Below, in pieces: positions 10,402 through 21,905 of a stretch of DNA of 64,000 bases. The translations under genes were made by a program, and so were the position numbers. This stretch comes from Mantis religiosa (taxonomy: Eukaryota > Arthropoda > Insecta > Mantodea > Mantidae). Under the pieces are notes generated by a model. That model had not been told where the DNA came from and ran no database searches. It was given only the letters and a program-made list of their open reading frames with translations. The stretch spans positions 104,057,619-104,121,618 of the forward strand of contig CM060947.1 in assembly GCA_030765055.1 (NCBI GenBank), in the 5' to 3' direction. The stretch's first letter is position 1. Each line of letters opens with the position of its first letter.

Positions 10402-11344
10402 ATTGATTAAACTGACTTCCTCTTTGAAGATGACTACATTTACTTGGGCCATTAATGATTATCCATTACAACTCTCACGTAATGTAACATATATGAGGTC
10501 AGCCACATTTTCATCAGATGCAGGTAACCAAGTTCTCTGGTGCTTGGAAATCCAACACACCAAAACTGCTGAAATATATCTCAGATTGTTATCTTCTGGC
10601 AAAGCATCATCAGTCTGTGCTTACCATAGCCTGTCATTGCTCAATAAATTAAGAAATAAGGTTTTCAGAACAACTTCAACTACTTTGTTTCATAAAGATG
10701 GTACCAGTGGCAGTCTTAAATTGCCTTCTTTGGGTGAGGATTTATTAGTCGAAAACATGTTAATAATAATGTGTGAAATGAATCATGAACACCAAGAGAA
10801 TCCAGTAATAAATGTTCCACCATGCAGCATTATTCAGGATCTTAATGTTCTCCTGAAAGAAGAAATTCTTACAGATGTTATTCTTAAAACAGAGGAATGC
10901 AGAGTATCAGCTCATAGGGCAATACTTTCAGCGCGCAGTAAAGTATTTGCAGCAATGTTCAGGCACAAGACACAGGAACAAGAATCCGGATGTGTGGAAA
11001 TACAAGATGCATCTCCTGAGTCATTGAAACAGATGATAGAGTTTATCTACACTGGCAAAGTTAAAGACTTGATTGTAGTAGCTGATCTTTTGCTACCTGT
11101 TGCTGATAAATATGATTTGAATCGGCTTAAATTGCTCTGTGAGGAGTCCCTTATCAGCACTCTTACCATCAATACTGCTACAAAACGACTAATCCTTGGA
11201 GATCTCCATCATGCAGGGCAACTGAAGAATCATGTACTCATTTTCATTAGAAATCATTTATCAGCAGTAATGCAAACTGAAAGTGGTAAAGCAATTCTTC
11301 ATTCCCATCCACATCTGGTTGAAGAACTTTTGACTACCAAGTAA
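10402..11344 (+). CDS. MATH-BTB (SPOP/TDPOZ-like) protein, last exon, copy 1
   Basis: A single open exon of 313 codons follows a splice acceptor (tgtctttcacag, AG at 10400-10401); the first base completes an upstream codon, so an earlier exon with the start is expected but not identified. Order: MATH domain (about residues 10-125, FTWAINDYPLQ, VLWCLEIQH), linker, BTB/POZ (about 140-245, DVILKTEECRVSAHRAILSARS), then a BACK-like helical C terminus ending LVEELLTTK. Such proteins recruit substrates to Cullin-3 ubiquitin ligase through BTB, with MATH choosing the substrate. The frame is intact, with no stop. The paralogue at 26437-27418 is almost identical in the BTB half but much diverged in MATH. 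Confidence 0.88.
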
Positions 11345-11987
11345 GTATATGAAAGAATCATGATTTTTGGTTGTGCAGTACATTAACCATAGTTATATGC
11401 CTTATTGGCCGTTTAGCACTTACAACCAGTTACATTTTCCAGGAATTATAAATCATACTATGTTAGGTTATTTATCAGAAAGGAATGCTGTTAAACTTAA
11501 GTTACACTTTTGTTATGAATTTTTTTCACTAAAAGCATTATGAAAATAGAAAGTTATGTCTTTCATTCACATCAAAATTTAGCTTTTTCACCGAAAATTA
11601 TTTAGCATAAATTCAAAGCAATTGAAAATTCACATTCCATTTACTTATATTACACAATAAATACTTATTATATTTTTCAAATGGGAATGGTTCTGATCTA
11701 CAGTGAATGAGACGCATTTGTGTGCTCAACCTTGCCACCTTGTTACTCCTACTCTTTTGATATTTCTCTCTCTTTTGCACACTATTCTAGAGCATGCTAA
11801 TCTCCTTGGTGCTAGATATAAGGAAACTCAAACTGAATTTTGCAAACTTTTATGATAATACAGTAGTTAAAATCAAATTGGAACAAGTATATTTGCATAT
11901 TATATGTATATTTTAAATGCTATAATGATAATTATAATTTATGAATTATATGCTTCTCTAATCCAATGGAACTGACAGTAGCTCATC
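11345..11987. other. Downstream region of MATH-BTB copy 1
   Basis: AT-rich; probably the 3' UTR and flank of the gene. No repeat recognised. Confidence 0.5.
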
Positions 11988-12000
11988 TCTATAGTTGTCA

Positions 12001-12164
12001 ACCAAGGCGGCCCGGGTTTGATCCCAGGCGACCGCAAAGTGAGATTTGTGGTGAACAACACGGCGTTGGGGCGGGTTTTCTCCAGGACCTCCGGTTTCCC
12101 CCGCCATCTCATTCCACCGGTGCTCCATCTTCATCTCCAGCATCATCAGTGTCACCGCCTGCGG
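12001..12164 (+). repeat. SINE family B sequence at the LINE 5' end
   Basis: It matches SINE-B copies at 39968, 44331 and 53176 from the B-box part of the tRNA head (GTTTGATCCC) through the body to 'gcggtgccgta'. It lacks the A-box end and the last ~25 bases of the SINE. It starts exactly at the target duplication, so it was inserted together with the LINE. Confidence 0.85.
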
Positions 12165-12323
12165 TGCCGTACCCCCCAGGGGCCTACTTCTGTAGGTACG
12201 GGTTTGGCGAACCCGGGGTCCCGAGCCAACAGTCTCCCTCGTGTGGGCTCCTCTTCGTGGTTGAGGGAGACGGTCAACAGGCCCACCCACGTGGACTCCG
12301 TGGTGGGTGGGGAGCACTGGGGG

Positions 12324-13774
12324 ATGAAATTTAGACCAACTATTATGGTTAACCTACACCCCCCAAAAAACAATAAACGTGGAAAGGACTTGTTTGAAAA
12401 CAGTGTTAAACAGGTAGTTGAGTGTGGTTCTCGCTACTTAGTTATTAAACGAACGGAGGAAGGTAGAACTTGTTCTACGGTTAATCCGTTTATTATACAG
12501 AAAGGTCTTGACAAAATAGCTGGTGCTGTTAAATCATGTACAAAATCTAGAAATGGCACGCTGCTGGTGGAAGCAACTACAGCATCCCAGGCAGCAAAGA
12601 TACTGAAAGCCAACATGCTGGGCAGTTATCCAGTCAAAGTAGAGATGCATAGGACCCTGAATTCCTCGCGCGGTGTTGTAAACACTAGCGCGTTGGATGG
12701 AATGTCCAACGAGGATATTCAGGAGAACCTCCAGGAACAAGGCGTAACTGCAGTCTATCGTGTCCAAAGGAGAGAACGAGGGGATATGGTTCCTACTCGT
12801 ACCCTGTTCCTGACCTTTGATCGGGTAGATCTCCCTCAAAGGATCAGGGCAGGATATGAAGTGATTGAGGTTAGACCATACATACCTAACCCTCTGAGAT
12901 GCTACCAATGTCAGCGGTTCGGTCACACTAGTGCATTCTGTAAAGGCGCACCTACATGTGTCAGCTGTGGAGCCGGCACGCATGAAAATGCATGTACATC
13001 ACCTCCGGAATGCGTAAATTTTAGCGGTGAACATCCATCAAGTTCACGAGAATGCCCCCGTTATATTGAAGAGCGAGCTATTCAGGAGATCCGGGTTAAA
13101 GAAAAGGTATCCTTTTCGGAAGCCCGGAAACTTCTATGTATTCTCAAGCCCTCTTCAACCACCTCCCGTACCTATAGCTCTGTGGCGGCTACTCCGTCAC
13201 CGAAACGGGAGGCTGGTACCCAAACATCTGATATAAATGGGGCAACAATATCCGAGAAAGTTCTAGTGCCTAGATCGCAACCAAGAGCATCAGTAACACC
13301 ATCTAAAACTCCGAGAACACAGACTACTGAAAATAACAAGTCAGTGAAGTCGCCTGACAAAGCATCCACGTCTAACAGGACGAAATTGCCCATTGTATAC
13401 CAAGCACCAGAGATCAAGTTCAAGACGCAGTATGATAGAACTGCCTTCCTGAAAGAAAGCACAAAGTCTGCTCCAGAAACGTCCAAAAACGTAGCCCTAG
13501 AGCGTCTCCGATATCATCGTCGGAGTCATCTTCTGGGGAGGACTCCGACCGGCGACCGTCATCTACGTCGGTCGGAATTTCCAATCGCTTCGAGCCCATC
13601 GAATCGAAAGTTGTAGTAGGAAAACCGTCCTCTTCCATAGAGGATATGGAGCAGGAAACAGCTGACCACGCTGCTACATCTGCAGCAAAGAAGAGGCAGG
13701 ATAAACATGCCGAAACTAGCCCTACACCAAAGAAAAAGGGCAAATTGATTCGGCCACCCATGAAGTCGTCTTAA
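12324..13774 (+). pseudogene. LINE ORF1 (gag-like, zinc knuckles), one frameshift
   Basis: The likely start is the ATG at 12324 (MKFRPTIMVNLHPP); earlier in-frame codons lie in SINE sequence. The centre is an RNA-binding region (about residues 20-170), then a row of three zinc knuckles near residues 190-245: CYQCQRFGHTSAFC, CVSCGAGTHENAC and a third reading CVNFSGEH, where a Cys has become Phe. A net -1 frameshift near 13490-13510 moves the Ser-rich C terminus into another frame; that frame stays open to the TAA at 13772-13774, in a Lys-rich tail (KKKGKLIRPPMKSS). It would bind element RNA. Confidence 0.85.
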
Positions 13775-13811
13775 TGTTGACTACCTTTACATCTTATATC
13801 CCATAGTTCCA

Positions 13812-16800
13812 ATGGCTATCCTACAATAGAACATACGAGGCTTAAGAGCGCATCGACCAGAACTGGAACTTTTGCTCAGTAAGCATCACCCCTTGTTGGT
13901 ATGCTTACAAGCGACTAAGCTACGACCACAAGACAACTTTAAAATCAGACGCTACACACCACTGAGGTGTGATGTTGAAACAGAAGAGGGCATTCCTGCT
14001 CACGGGGGTGCTATGATGCTCCTCAGGGATGACATATTTGTAGATCCGTTACAGCTACAGTCTGATATACAATCTGTAGCCGTAAGGATTAAGCTGCCAT
14101 CAATCGAATTTTGCATTTGCACTGTATATCTCCCGCCATCAGATGACCTCTCGTTAATTGACCTTGAAGATCTGGTTTCCCAACTTTCAACACCATTTCT
14201 AATAGTTGGAGACTTTAATGCCCATCACCCACTTTGGGGCTCAAATCGGGCATGTTCGAGAGGCAACCTCATTGCAAAATTCCTGGAGAGCAATAACTTG
14301 GTTCTCCTGAACACCGGAGTGCCCACATTCCTCTCAGACGCGTTTAACACCTATTCGCACATCGATTTGGCAGTGTGTTCATCCCAGTTAGCTGTTTCAT
14401 TACAGTGGAATGTCATCTCTGATTTACATTCCAGCGACCACTTTCCATGTCTTCTTAATCTCTTAGCACAAGATGTGTCTCTCTCACGTATCCCTAGATG
14501 GCGCTTTGATCGTGCCAACTGGAATCTTTACACCCAGTTGGCTGTCTTTGAATACAATGAGTACAAGAAAGCGCGTGCAAAATCTAGGCAAATAATTAAG
14601 GATAGCAAAAAGACCTCATGGAACAAATTTGTATCATCTTTTAACAGATGTACATCCTCATCTGTTGTATGGGATAAATTAAGGCGCGTGGCCGGAAAAT
14701 CAACCCACCTGCCAATCGCTGGTCTGAAAACAACTGCAGGAGCTGTTGTTGATCCGTTTGTTGTGGCTAGCACCTTCGGCTGTGCTTTCGCTCATGTGTC
14801 TAGCTCAAGCAATTATGCTCCTGAGTTTATCTCAATTAAGACTCAGGTAGAATCTCATGGTTTCGTGTTTAGTTCCAGAAACCTTGAAGATTATAACCGC
14901 CTCTTCACCTTGGCGGAGTTAGAACACGCTCTTTCATCATCGCGACTGACAGCACCAGGACCGGACGGAATCCACGTTCAAATGTTACAACATCTCTCAC
15001 CTGAAGGTAAGGCATTCCTGCTCGAGGTCTATAACCGTGTTTGGGTTGATGCCACGTTCCCTGACAAGTGGCGAGAAGCCACCATCATACCTATCTTGAA
15101 AGCTGGCAAGGACCGTCACCTCCCTTCTAGCTACCGTCCTATTTCCCTCACCAGTTGCGTATGCAAGGCGATGGAACGCATGATAAATGGGCGGTTGGTA
15201 TGGTGGCTGGAAACGCACAACCTACTGAATAACATCCAGTGCGGTTTTCGACGACGCCGTTCAACAGTGGATCATCTTGTGTCCATGTCGACACAGATTA
15301 TGAACGGATTTCTTAAGAACTGTCAAACAGTCAGAATATTTTTTGACCTCGAAAAGGCTTATGATACGTGTTGGCGGGCAGGGTTGCTACGTACTCTGCA
15401 CACCTGGAATATACGTGGACGCCTACCACTCTTCCTTCAGGAATTTTTGAAAGACCGCGTATTCCGAGTAAGGGTTGGCTCGGTTTTTTCGAACCTTTTT
15501 GTTCAAGAGACCGGTGTACCACAGGGATCGGTACTAAGTGTTACGTTGTTTGCTATTGCGATTAATTCTATCTCGAGATGTGTACCTCCAGGTGTCTCGT
15601 CATGCCTATTTGTAGACCACTTTGCCGTCTACTGTACATCTCAGCGCACTCCGTTTTTAGAGCGCCGTCTTCAGACCACCTTGGACAACCTTAAGAGTTG
15701 GAGTTTAAAAAACGGCTTCCGTTTCTCCGCTGAGAAAACCATCTGTGTTAACTTCTGGCGTCAGCAGAGTCGACTAGCTCCAAGGCTCCGGCTAGGCGCT
15801 GATCTACTACCTTTTGCAGATGAGACGAGGTTCCTTGGATTGATATTTGATAGAAAACTTAGTTGGTCGTCGCATATAGCACAACTAAAAGCACGATGTG
15901 ACCGATCTTTAAATATCTTGCGGGTACTAAGTGGAAAATCGTGGGGAGCGGATCGTACAGTGTTATTGCGACTTTATCGGGCACTCATCCGTTCCAAATT
16001 AGATTATGGTAGTATCGTTTATGGCTCAGCACGACCATCTGTGCTGAAGAGATTAGACACAGTCCATAATTGTGGCATACGTATAGCAGTTGGGGAATTT
16101 CCAACGAGCCGAGTTATAAGCCTGTATGCTGAGTCTGCAGAACCTCCTCTGCAGTATAGGCGCAACATGTTATTAGCCAATTATGGCTGTGGACTTAATT
16201 GCATGCCCACACATCCATCGTTTACGCCGTTCTTTAATACCTTCATGGACGTGTGTTATAGGAACACTACTATTAAACCAAAGCCACCTGGTTTTCGTTT
16301 CCGGGAGCTCCTTAGACATCTTGATACTGACATGCCCAAGATGTATCCTAGGGGGGAGAGGACATACCCTCCTTGGTTGAGCAGAGCGTCCCCGGTTGAT
16401 CTGGGCATGACTAAATATGATAAATCTACCATGTCTATGTCTAATATCCGCACATGTTTTTTAGAATTTTTATCGCGATATGAGGACCATTTTGTAATTT
16501 ATACTGATGGCTCCAAGAACTCAAATGGTGTTGGTTGTGCTTACGTGTGTGGAACCGAACCGTATACATTCGGATTCCACACTAGCACTTCCATTTTTAC
16601 TGCAGAGCTTTATGCAATATACCGGGCCATTTTACACGTACGTCGACGAAAGTTGGGGGACTGCTTAATCCTGAGTGATTCCCTCAGTGCACTTCAAAGC
16701 CTACGGCAGCTGTACAACTACCACCCTATTGTGCAGCGTATACAGGATGCCCTCCACGTTTTACACGCTTCTGGCGTTAACGTGGTGTGTGCATGGATCC

Positions 16801-17288
16801 CTGGTCACGTAGGCTTGCGGGGGAATGAAATGGCGGATTCAGCAGCCAAGACGGCTATCATGAAGCCCAGGGTTCGAATACCATCTGTGACATCGGAAGA
16901 CTTTAGGGCCGTATTGCGGAGAGCTGTGCAAACCTGCTGGCAGGAAGAGTGGTCCGCTGTCCGCAATAATAAACTTAGATCTGTCAAAGAACTTCCGATT
17001 CCCTGGGTTACCTCCTGTCGGTCATCTCGTCACGAGGAGGTGAGTTTGGCTCGGTTACGAATTGGGCACTGCTTTTTTACTCATAGTTTTCTTTTTAAAA
17101 ATGAGCCTTCTCCACTGTGTCCGTTTTGCAATGAAGCGTTGTCTGTACGACACATGCTGCTAGAGTGTTTTCACCTAGCAGACCTTAGGACGTCTCTGCA
17201 GCTGCCGGTCAGCTTTGCAGAAATGCTAGCGGACGATAACGCAGTAGTGAAGAAGGTTTTTAGATTTTTTTTCGAGATTAGATTTTAG
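13812..17288 (+). pseudogene. LINE ORF2: endonuclease, RT, RNase H, zinc motif
   Basis: The ATG at 13812 lies 37 bases after the ORF1 stop. Codon 6 is TAG, after which 1,152 codons are open. The APE endonuclease has LIVGDFNAHHPLWG and SDHFP, but the usual LQET motif reads LQATKLRP, removing a metal-binding Glu. RT motifs include SYRPISLTSCVCK, FDLEKAYDTCW and TGVPQGSVLS; the catalytic box reads FVDHF near codon 598, replacing the second Asp. RNase H keeps its residues (YTDGS, TAELYAI, LSDSLSAL, GHVGLRGNEMAD). A terminal C-x2-C-x-H-C motif (CPFCNEALSVRHMLLEC) follows. Target-primed reverse transcription is its role; this copy should be inactive. Confidence 0.9.
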
Positions 17289-17570
17289 GATTTAGCAAAT
17301 AGAATTTATGGCTTTTTAGATGACATTTCTATTGTTTTTTTTTTGTTTTTTTTTTACGTGTATGTTTTTTTTTTGTCATTATATTGACATATTTATAGTG
17401 TTTTAGAATAATTTATATCTTGCTTTTGCCATGACCAGTTTCTTTTAAAAAGGGCGCTGATGACCTCTGCAGTTGAGCGCCCTTATACTCATCATCACTC
17501 ACCTACCTACGGTGCCGTATGTAGTAAAAGCGGGCATTAAACACTACACATTTCATTTCTATAGTTGTCA

Positions 17571-18216
17571 GCATCACTTACGTCAAAAGACAAATGTCAT
17601 TGTCACTGTCTTCACCATCTTGAATCTTCCAAATTTATGATGATAGGTTCCAAAATTATTCAGTGCCATTTCTTTCTAAAATAATCTTATAGCTTTTCTG
17701 CATGTCTCTTGCAGTTTTCCAAGTTGGGTATGTTACCTTGTCGATTTCTGCATGAATAAGTCATTTAATGTCAGTCAGTTTAAAAGTGTTATTTCTGTTT
17801 TATTTAAGCCCCTTACTATACTGCTTGCAAAAGTTAAAGGCATATGAATGCTGGCCAATGCTCAAGCCGAGCACTGTTGCCAAGCGTAGTACGTGCACCT
17901 GCAGAGGTTCTGTGTAAATAAGAGCAGTTTTACCCGCCAGCAAAGGTTTTGTCTATTCTTCCCATAATTAAACAACACATTAAATATTCCTAAAACATAA
18001 AGATCTTACCTTGCCACATGTCACAGCAGTGGAACAGCAATCACTCTTTCCAATCCAGTAACTTGCTTTCCGACTTCAAGGATCTTTCCCAGAGATTGAA
18101 ACATAGGTACGCTCCCTTTTTCGAAGGATGAAGCTGCTTCACTACAAATTCATGACACTGTGTGCATACTACCTACACTACAAGGTTACAGAGTTAATTG
18201 CTGGGATTTTGAAAAA
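17571..18216. other. Intergenic, nothing recognised
   Basis: AT-rich; no coding region or repeat I can support. Confidence 0.5.
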
Positions 18217-18386
18217 TCTACAGTTGCTCTATACCCTGGATTGGAGAGCTTTCGTAAAGACTTGTTCTCATTAAATATAATTTTTCTGCCCTGAGAATGA
18301 ATCTACAGTTGCCCTATATCCTGGATTGGAGAGCTTTCGTAAAGACTTGTTCTCATTAAATATAATTTTTCTGCCCTGAGAATGAA
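18217..18386. repeat. 85-bp tandem duplication
   Basis: Two adjacent 85-bp units (18217-18301 and 18302-18386) beginning 'tctacagttgc' differ at only two or three positions, so the duplication is recent. Confidence 0.9.
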
Positions 18387-18753
18387 TCACTTCATGTTTG
18401 TTGATCGAAAAAATCACTTGATGCAATACAAATACAAATACTTGTTCCAGCTCCGAGGGGGGTGTTCAAGTGCTTGGATCACAAACACTGGAAATCAGAT
18501 ATGTGTATAATAATAACTTAATGTAATATTAACAATATTTCAGCTCGAGTTCAACTCATGATTTAACGATGCCATTCACTTTAACAAAACGACACCTCTG
18601 CTCTGAAAACGAACTGAAAGTTAAATCTGTTTCAAACTGCGTGACTTTTGTTTTAACAGTAGGTGCATTATTTATGCTTGAGTTAAATGTTATGAGGAAA
18701 GAGTGATATTGTTTTTCAGGCTTATCTGTGATGAATGGATGGATGTTGGGTGT

Positions 18754-19110
18754 AACCATAACCATGTAAAGATAAAAAGTGCATCACTTGTGTTATAAGT
18801 ATCATAGAGACAGGATTTTTATATGGTCATGATCAAAAAGTAAAATTCTTTCTTTTTATAACATTGACATCTGTAATTTTTACATATTAATCCATAACAT
18901 TTAACCATAACATGTGAAGATAAAATATGCATTGCTCGTGTTCTAAGTATCGCAGAGACAGGATTTTTATATGGTCATGATCAGAAAATAACATTCTTTC
19001 TTATTATAAGACTGGCATCTGTAATATTCAAATATTTGTCTGTAACATTTAACCATAAATATGTGAAAGATAAAACGTTCATTGCTCTTGTTTTAAGTAT
19101 CGTAAATACA
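18754..19110. repeat. Tandem array, three units of about 148 bp
   Basis: Units begin 'aaccata' at 18754, 18903 and 19051; the last is partial. They share 'aagtatcRYaRaKacaggattttt' patterns with visible divergence, so the array is older than the 85-bp duplication. Confidence 0.8.
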
Positions 19111-19394
19111 GGATTTTGTCATTTTTTTAAACATTTATCCGAGTGTAATTAATATAATGTTCTCAGTTCAGGCGTGAAAATGTGTGTACCACATTTGGCA
19201 GCGTTGTTAGGCGGGCCAAGCTTAGGACTGGCTGGAGTCTGCAGTACGGCCCACCTCCATATGCCTTTAACTTTTGCAAAGATTGTAACTCACTTGGATT
19301 GTACTGGCAGTGTTAAAAGGAGCTGGAGGATTACCCTTTTTTTTTTTTTTTTAATTTACGTCCACCCCAACATTAAGTTATATTGGACGGTGAA

Positions 19395-19560
19395 TGAATT
19401 GCTTGAAATGATGCTCAAATGAGTCCAGGGTCCATGGAGCTTAGAGTTACCAGACATTTGTCTTGAAGGATAAGGGAAAACCCCAGAAAAAACCTTATCT
19501 AGGTAACTCACCCTGACCGAGATTCAAACTCGGGACCTCTTGAACGTGAGGCAGACTCCT
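19395..19560 (-). repeat. SINE family C copy
   Basis: On the minus strand it has a B box GAGTTTGAATCTCGG and the body 'ccttatccttcaagac', closely matching 42325-42490. An oligo-T run (19329-19353 on plus) lies just outside. Confidence 0.65.
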
Positions 19561-19675
19561 TGTGTCCCATTTCAATCATAAGTTAACCCAGCTGATTTCC
19601 TGGTTTTTAAATGGAAGAACAACTGAATAATACTGATTTTAATGTTCTAGGGTAAATAAACACTGTCTCTGATTA

Positions 19676-21902
19676 CACTGGTCGACAAAATTTAACTTTG
19701 TTTCTTTCACAAGAATTAAAATAACAGATTCTAAAAGTATTTTTCGTGCTGAATTCAAATATAATTACAGTTTTTCCCCATCGGGCAGGATAATATTCCA
19801 AAAAGCCGTAACTAGCTATCTAACTCAAAATTATAACTACTGATTCTGACTTACCTAGAAAGTGGTAGATAGTGATTTTCGGGTATATTTTGCATCTGGA
19901 ACGTCTCTCATTTTAGTCCAACAGTAGTCAGCCAGCATATTGGAACTCCACTTGCCTTGGTACCTCTTCTCTATTGTAGAAATTTGCTGATGAAAACGCT
20001 CACCGTGTTCATCGCTGACAGCTCCAAGGTTTTCGAGGAAGAAGTCCAAGTGGGAGTCCAAGAAGTGAATTTTTAAAGACATGTTGCATCCCATAGCTTT
20101 ATAAGAATACAGAAGATCAGCCACTATGTCACGATAGTTTTCTGCTTTATGGTTTCCAAGAAAATTGCAACACAAACTTTTGAAAGACTGCCAGGCTGCT
20201 TTCTCCAGTGGATTTAACAGTCCCTCGAAATGTTCATCAGCCATTAATGATTCGATTTGTAGTCCTATAAAAACTCCTTCTTTCAATTTAGCATCACTGA
20301 CTTTGGGGAATTTCAATTTCGAGTACAAGAATCTATCAGAAAGTTTATCCATAGCTTTGACGAAATTTTTTATAACTCCTAACTTAATATGCAGTGGAGG
20401 TAAAAATATTTTTTCAGGCTTCACTAAAGGGACACATGCCACATTTTTCTGGCCAGGGATAAGAGATTCACGTTTTGGCCATGACTTTCTAACGTAGTGA
20501 GACTTCTTATCTCTCTTTAAATCACCACAGATATTCCATTCATATTTTCCATATCGTATTTTCTCTAAAACTAGTTTCATATTTTCATATTTCTCTTTCA
20601 TATCAGCGGCATGCGCTACCGGTATTGATGGAAGTTTATTGCCAATATGTAGCAGCACAGCCTTCAAACTAACTTTAAAGGAGTCTATGAACAATCGCCA
20701 CTCATCTGGCCGGTGTTGAAGCCCAAGAGTTTCCATAACTGAACAAATATTATTACAAAACACAATACCATTTTCTTCAGAGAAGTATACTTTGAAAACA
20801 CTATGGCGGCTACGATATCTACTAATTCTTACATCTTTTTGGAGTAGATTCCACCCTTTGAGACTGGAAGCTAAAACTTCCGCTTGCTGTTTAGACAGAT
20901 TTAAATCGCGAATCAGGTCACTAAGGTCTTGCTGATTGGGAAAGTATGGTTCTGATGAACGGCTACTGGCTTCATATGTAAGATCATTTTTATTTTCATC
21001 TGAATCATTTGGAGTTTCAGTCAGGTCAGAACCAGAGTTATCACTTAAGGTCGTATCTGCATATACTGGTACGGGGAACTCTTCACTGTGTAAGACAGGT
21101 CTCATTGCAGATTGCAAATTTGGATACTTAACTGTATATTTTGTTTTAGATGTGATACCTTTAATATTTGTCAAACAAAAATAACAGTCAGTTAAATGAT
21201 CCTTCGGTTCCCTCCAAATCATGGGAATTGCAAATGGCATATGATGTGTACCATTTTTCCACCCAGTCAGCAGTCTAACACACGAAACACAGCATTTATT
21301 TGGGGCCCAGCTCTTATCAAAATCACCAACTTGACAGCCAAAGTAAAGTTTATATAAGTTCTTTACAAGTGGGGTCAAATTTTGCCTCTGAGACTTGAAG
21401 GTCAGCTCAACACAAATATAGCAGAAATTATCTGCATGATTTACACAATTTCTTGGCATGATGAAAAAATAAAGCACAGAAATACAACATGCACAACATA
21501 CACAACATACACAATACACTTCTAAACAGAAAGGAAGGAAATATTTCACTACTCAACAATCTCACAGTCAGCTCAATACTGACACATCACAATGCGAAAC
21601 AGGTCTGAACATGTCTAAACAACAACAATGAACAACAATGAACCTGCACAGTCATGTTTTTTGTGCTTCAGCATGACATTGCAAATAATTTCAATAATAC
21701 AGCTTGAGTAAAATAGCTACATATGAGGTAACGGTTCCTATGACAGGTCAAAGAAAATGCTAAAATCATATTTTGAAAAGTAGCTTTTACAGAAAAACTA
21801 TGCCTGATGGGAAAATTCTGACTACATATCTGAATGTAGAATGGAAAATGCCACTAGATTCACTATTCAGATCTCTTGTGAAAAAAACCTTGTCGACCAG
21901 TG
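19676..21902 (-). mobile_element. CACTG-ended DNA transposon (CMC/Chapaev-like)
   Basis: Inverted ends CACTGGTCGACAA at 19676 and its complement ending at 21902 are flanked by TTA on both sides (19673-19675, 21903-21905). One large minus-strand gene fills the element. CACTR ends with a short target duplication fit the CMC superfamily; the Chapaev assignment is from remembered family features and needs a search. Confidence 0.8.
19855..21459 (-). CDS. Transposase-like protein, intact frame but internally shortened
   Basis: The start is taken at 21459 (MPRNCVNHADNFCYIC); the 30 extra upstream codons are hydrophobic, Cys-rich and poorly transposase-like. The 534-residue protein opens with a Cys-rich zinc region (CxxC pairs at about residues 15-18, 56-59, 91-94), has an acidic linker near 140-175, and ends with LGAVSDEHGERFHQQI and KRYQGKWSSNMLADYCW, a signature I recall from very common arthropod transposon proteins. 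Between ICGDLK and KSHYV, family members usually carry a further ~25 residues including a CxxC pair, so an in-frame deletion is likely. The frame has no stop. It would act as the element's transposase; activity is doubtful. Confidence 0.7.
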   Translation of the reverse strand: MPRNCVNHADNFCYICVELTFKSQRQNLTPLVKNLYKLYFGCQVGDFDKSWAPNKCCVSCVRLLTGWKNGTHHMPFAIPMIWREPKDHLTDCYFCLTNIKGITSKTKYTVKYPNLQSAMRPVLHSEEFPVPVYADTTLSDNSGSDLTETPNDSDENKNDLTYEASSRSSEPYFPNQQDLSDLIRDLNLSKQQAEVLASSLKGWNLLQKDVRISRYRSRHSVFKVYFSEENGIVFCNNICSVMETLGLQHRPDEWRLFIDSFKVSLKAVLLHIGNKLPSIPVAHAADMKEKYENMKLVLEKIRYGKYEWNICGDLKRDKKSHYVRKSWPKRESLIPGQKNVACVPLVKPEKIFLPPLHIKLGVIKNFVKAMDKLSDRFLYSKLKFPKVSDAKLKEGVFIGLQIESLMADEHFEGLLNPLEKAAWQSFKSLCCNFLGNHKAENYRDIVADLLYSYKAMGCNMSLKIHFLDSHLDFFLENLGAVSDEHGERFHQQISTIEKRYQGKWSSNMLADYCWTKMRDVPDAKYTRKSLSTTF

Positions 21903-21905
21903 TTA

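Larger units (their letters stand above)
12001..17557 (+). mobile_element. I-type LINE with SINE fused at the 5' end, full insertion unit
   Basis: A 13-bp direct repeat, tctatagttgtca, lies at 11988-12000 and 17558-17570 and marks the whole unit as one insertion. Inside are a SINE-B body (12001-12164), ORF1 with zinc knuckles, ORF2 with endonuclease, RT and RNase H, and a 3' UTR ending in 'ggtgccgtatgtagtaaaag' plus a short tail. RNase H after RT points to the I group. A second, much-interrupted copy of the same family lies on the minus strand at 35890-41600. Confidence 0.9.

Noticed and set aside
11966..12334. ORFs on both strands over the LINE 5' end
   Set aside because: They lie in SINE-B sequence; the real ORF1 start is the ATG at 12324.
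18217..19110. CRISPR-like array
   Set aside because: Units are contiguous or large, without repeat-spacer structure, and the genome is eukaryotic.
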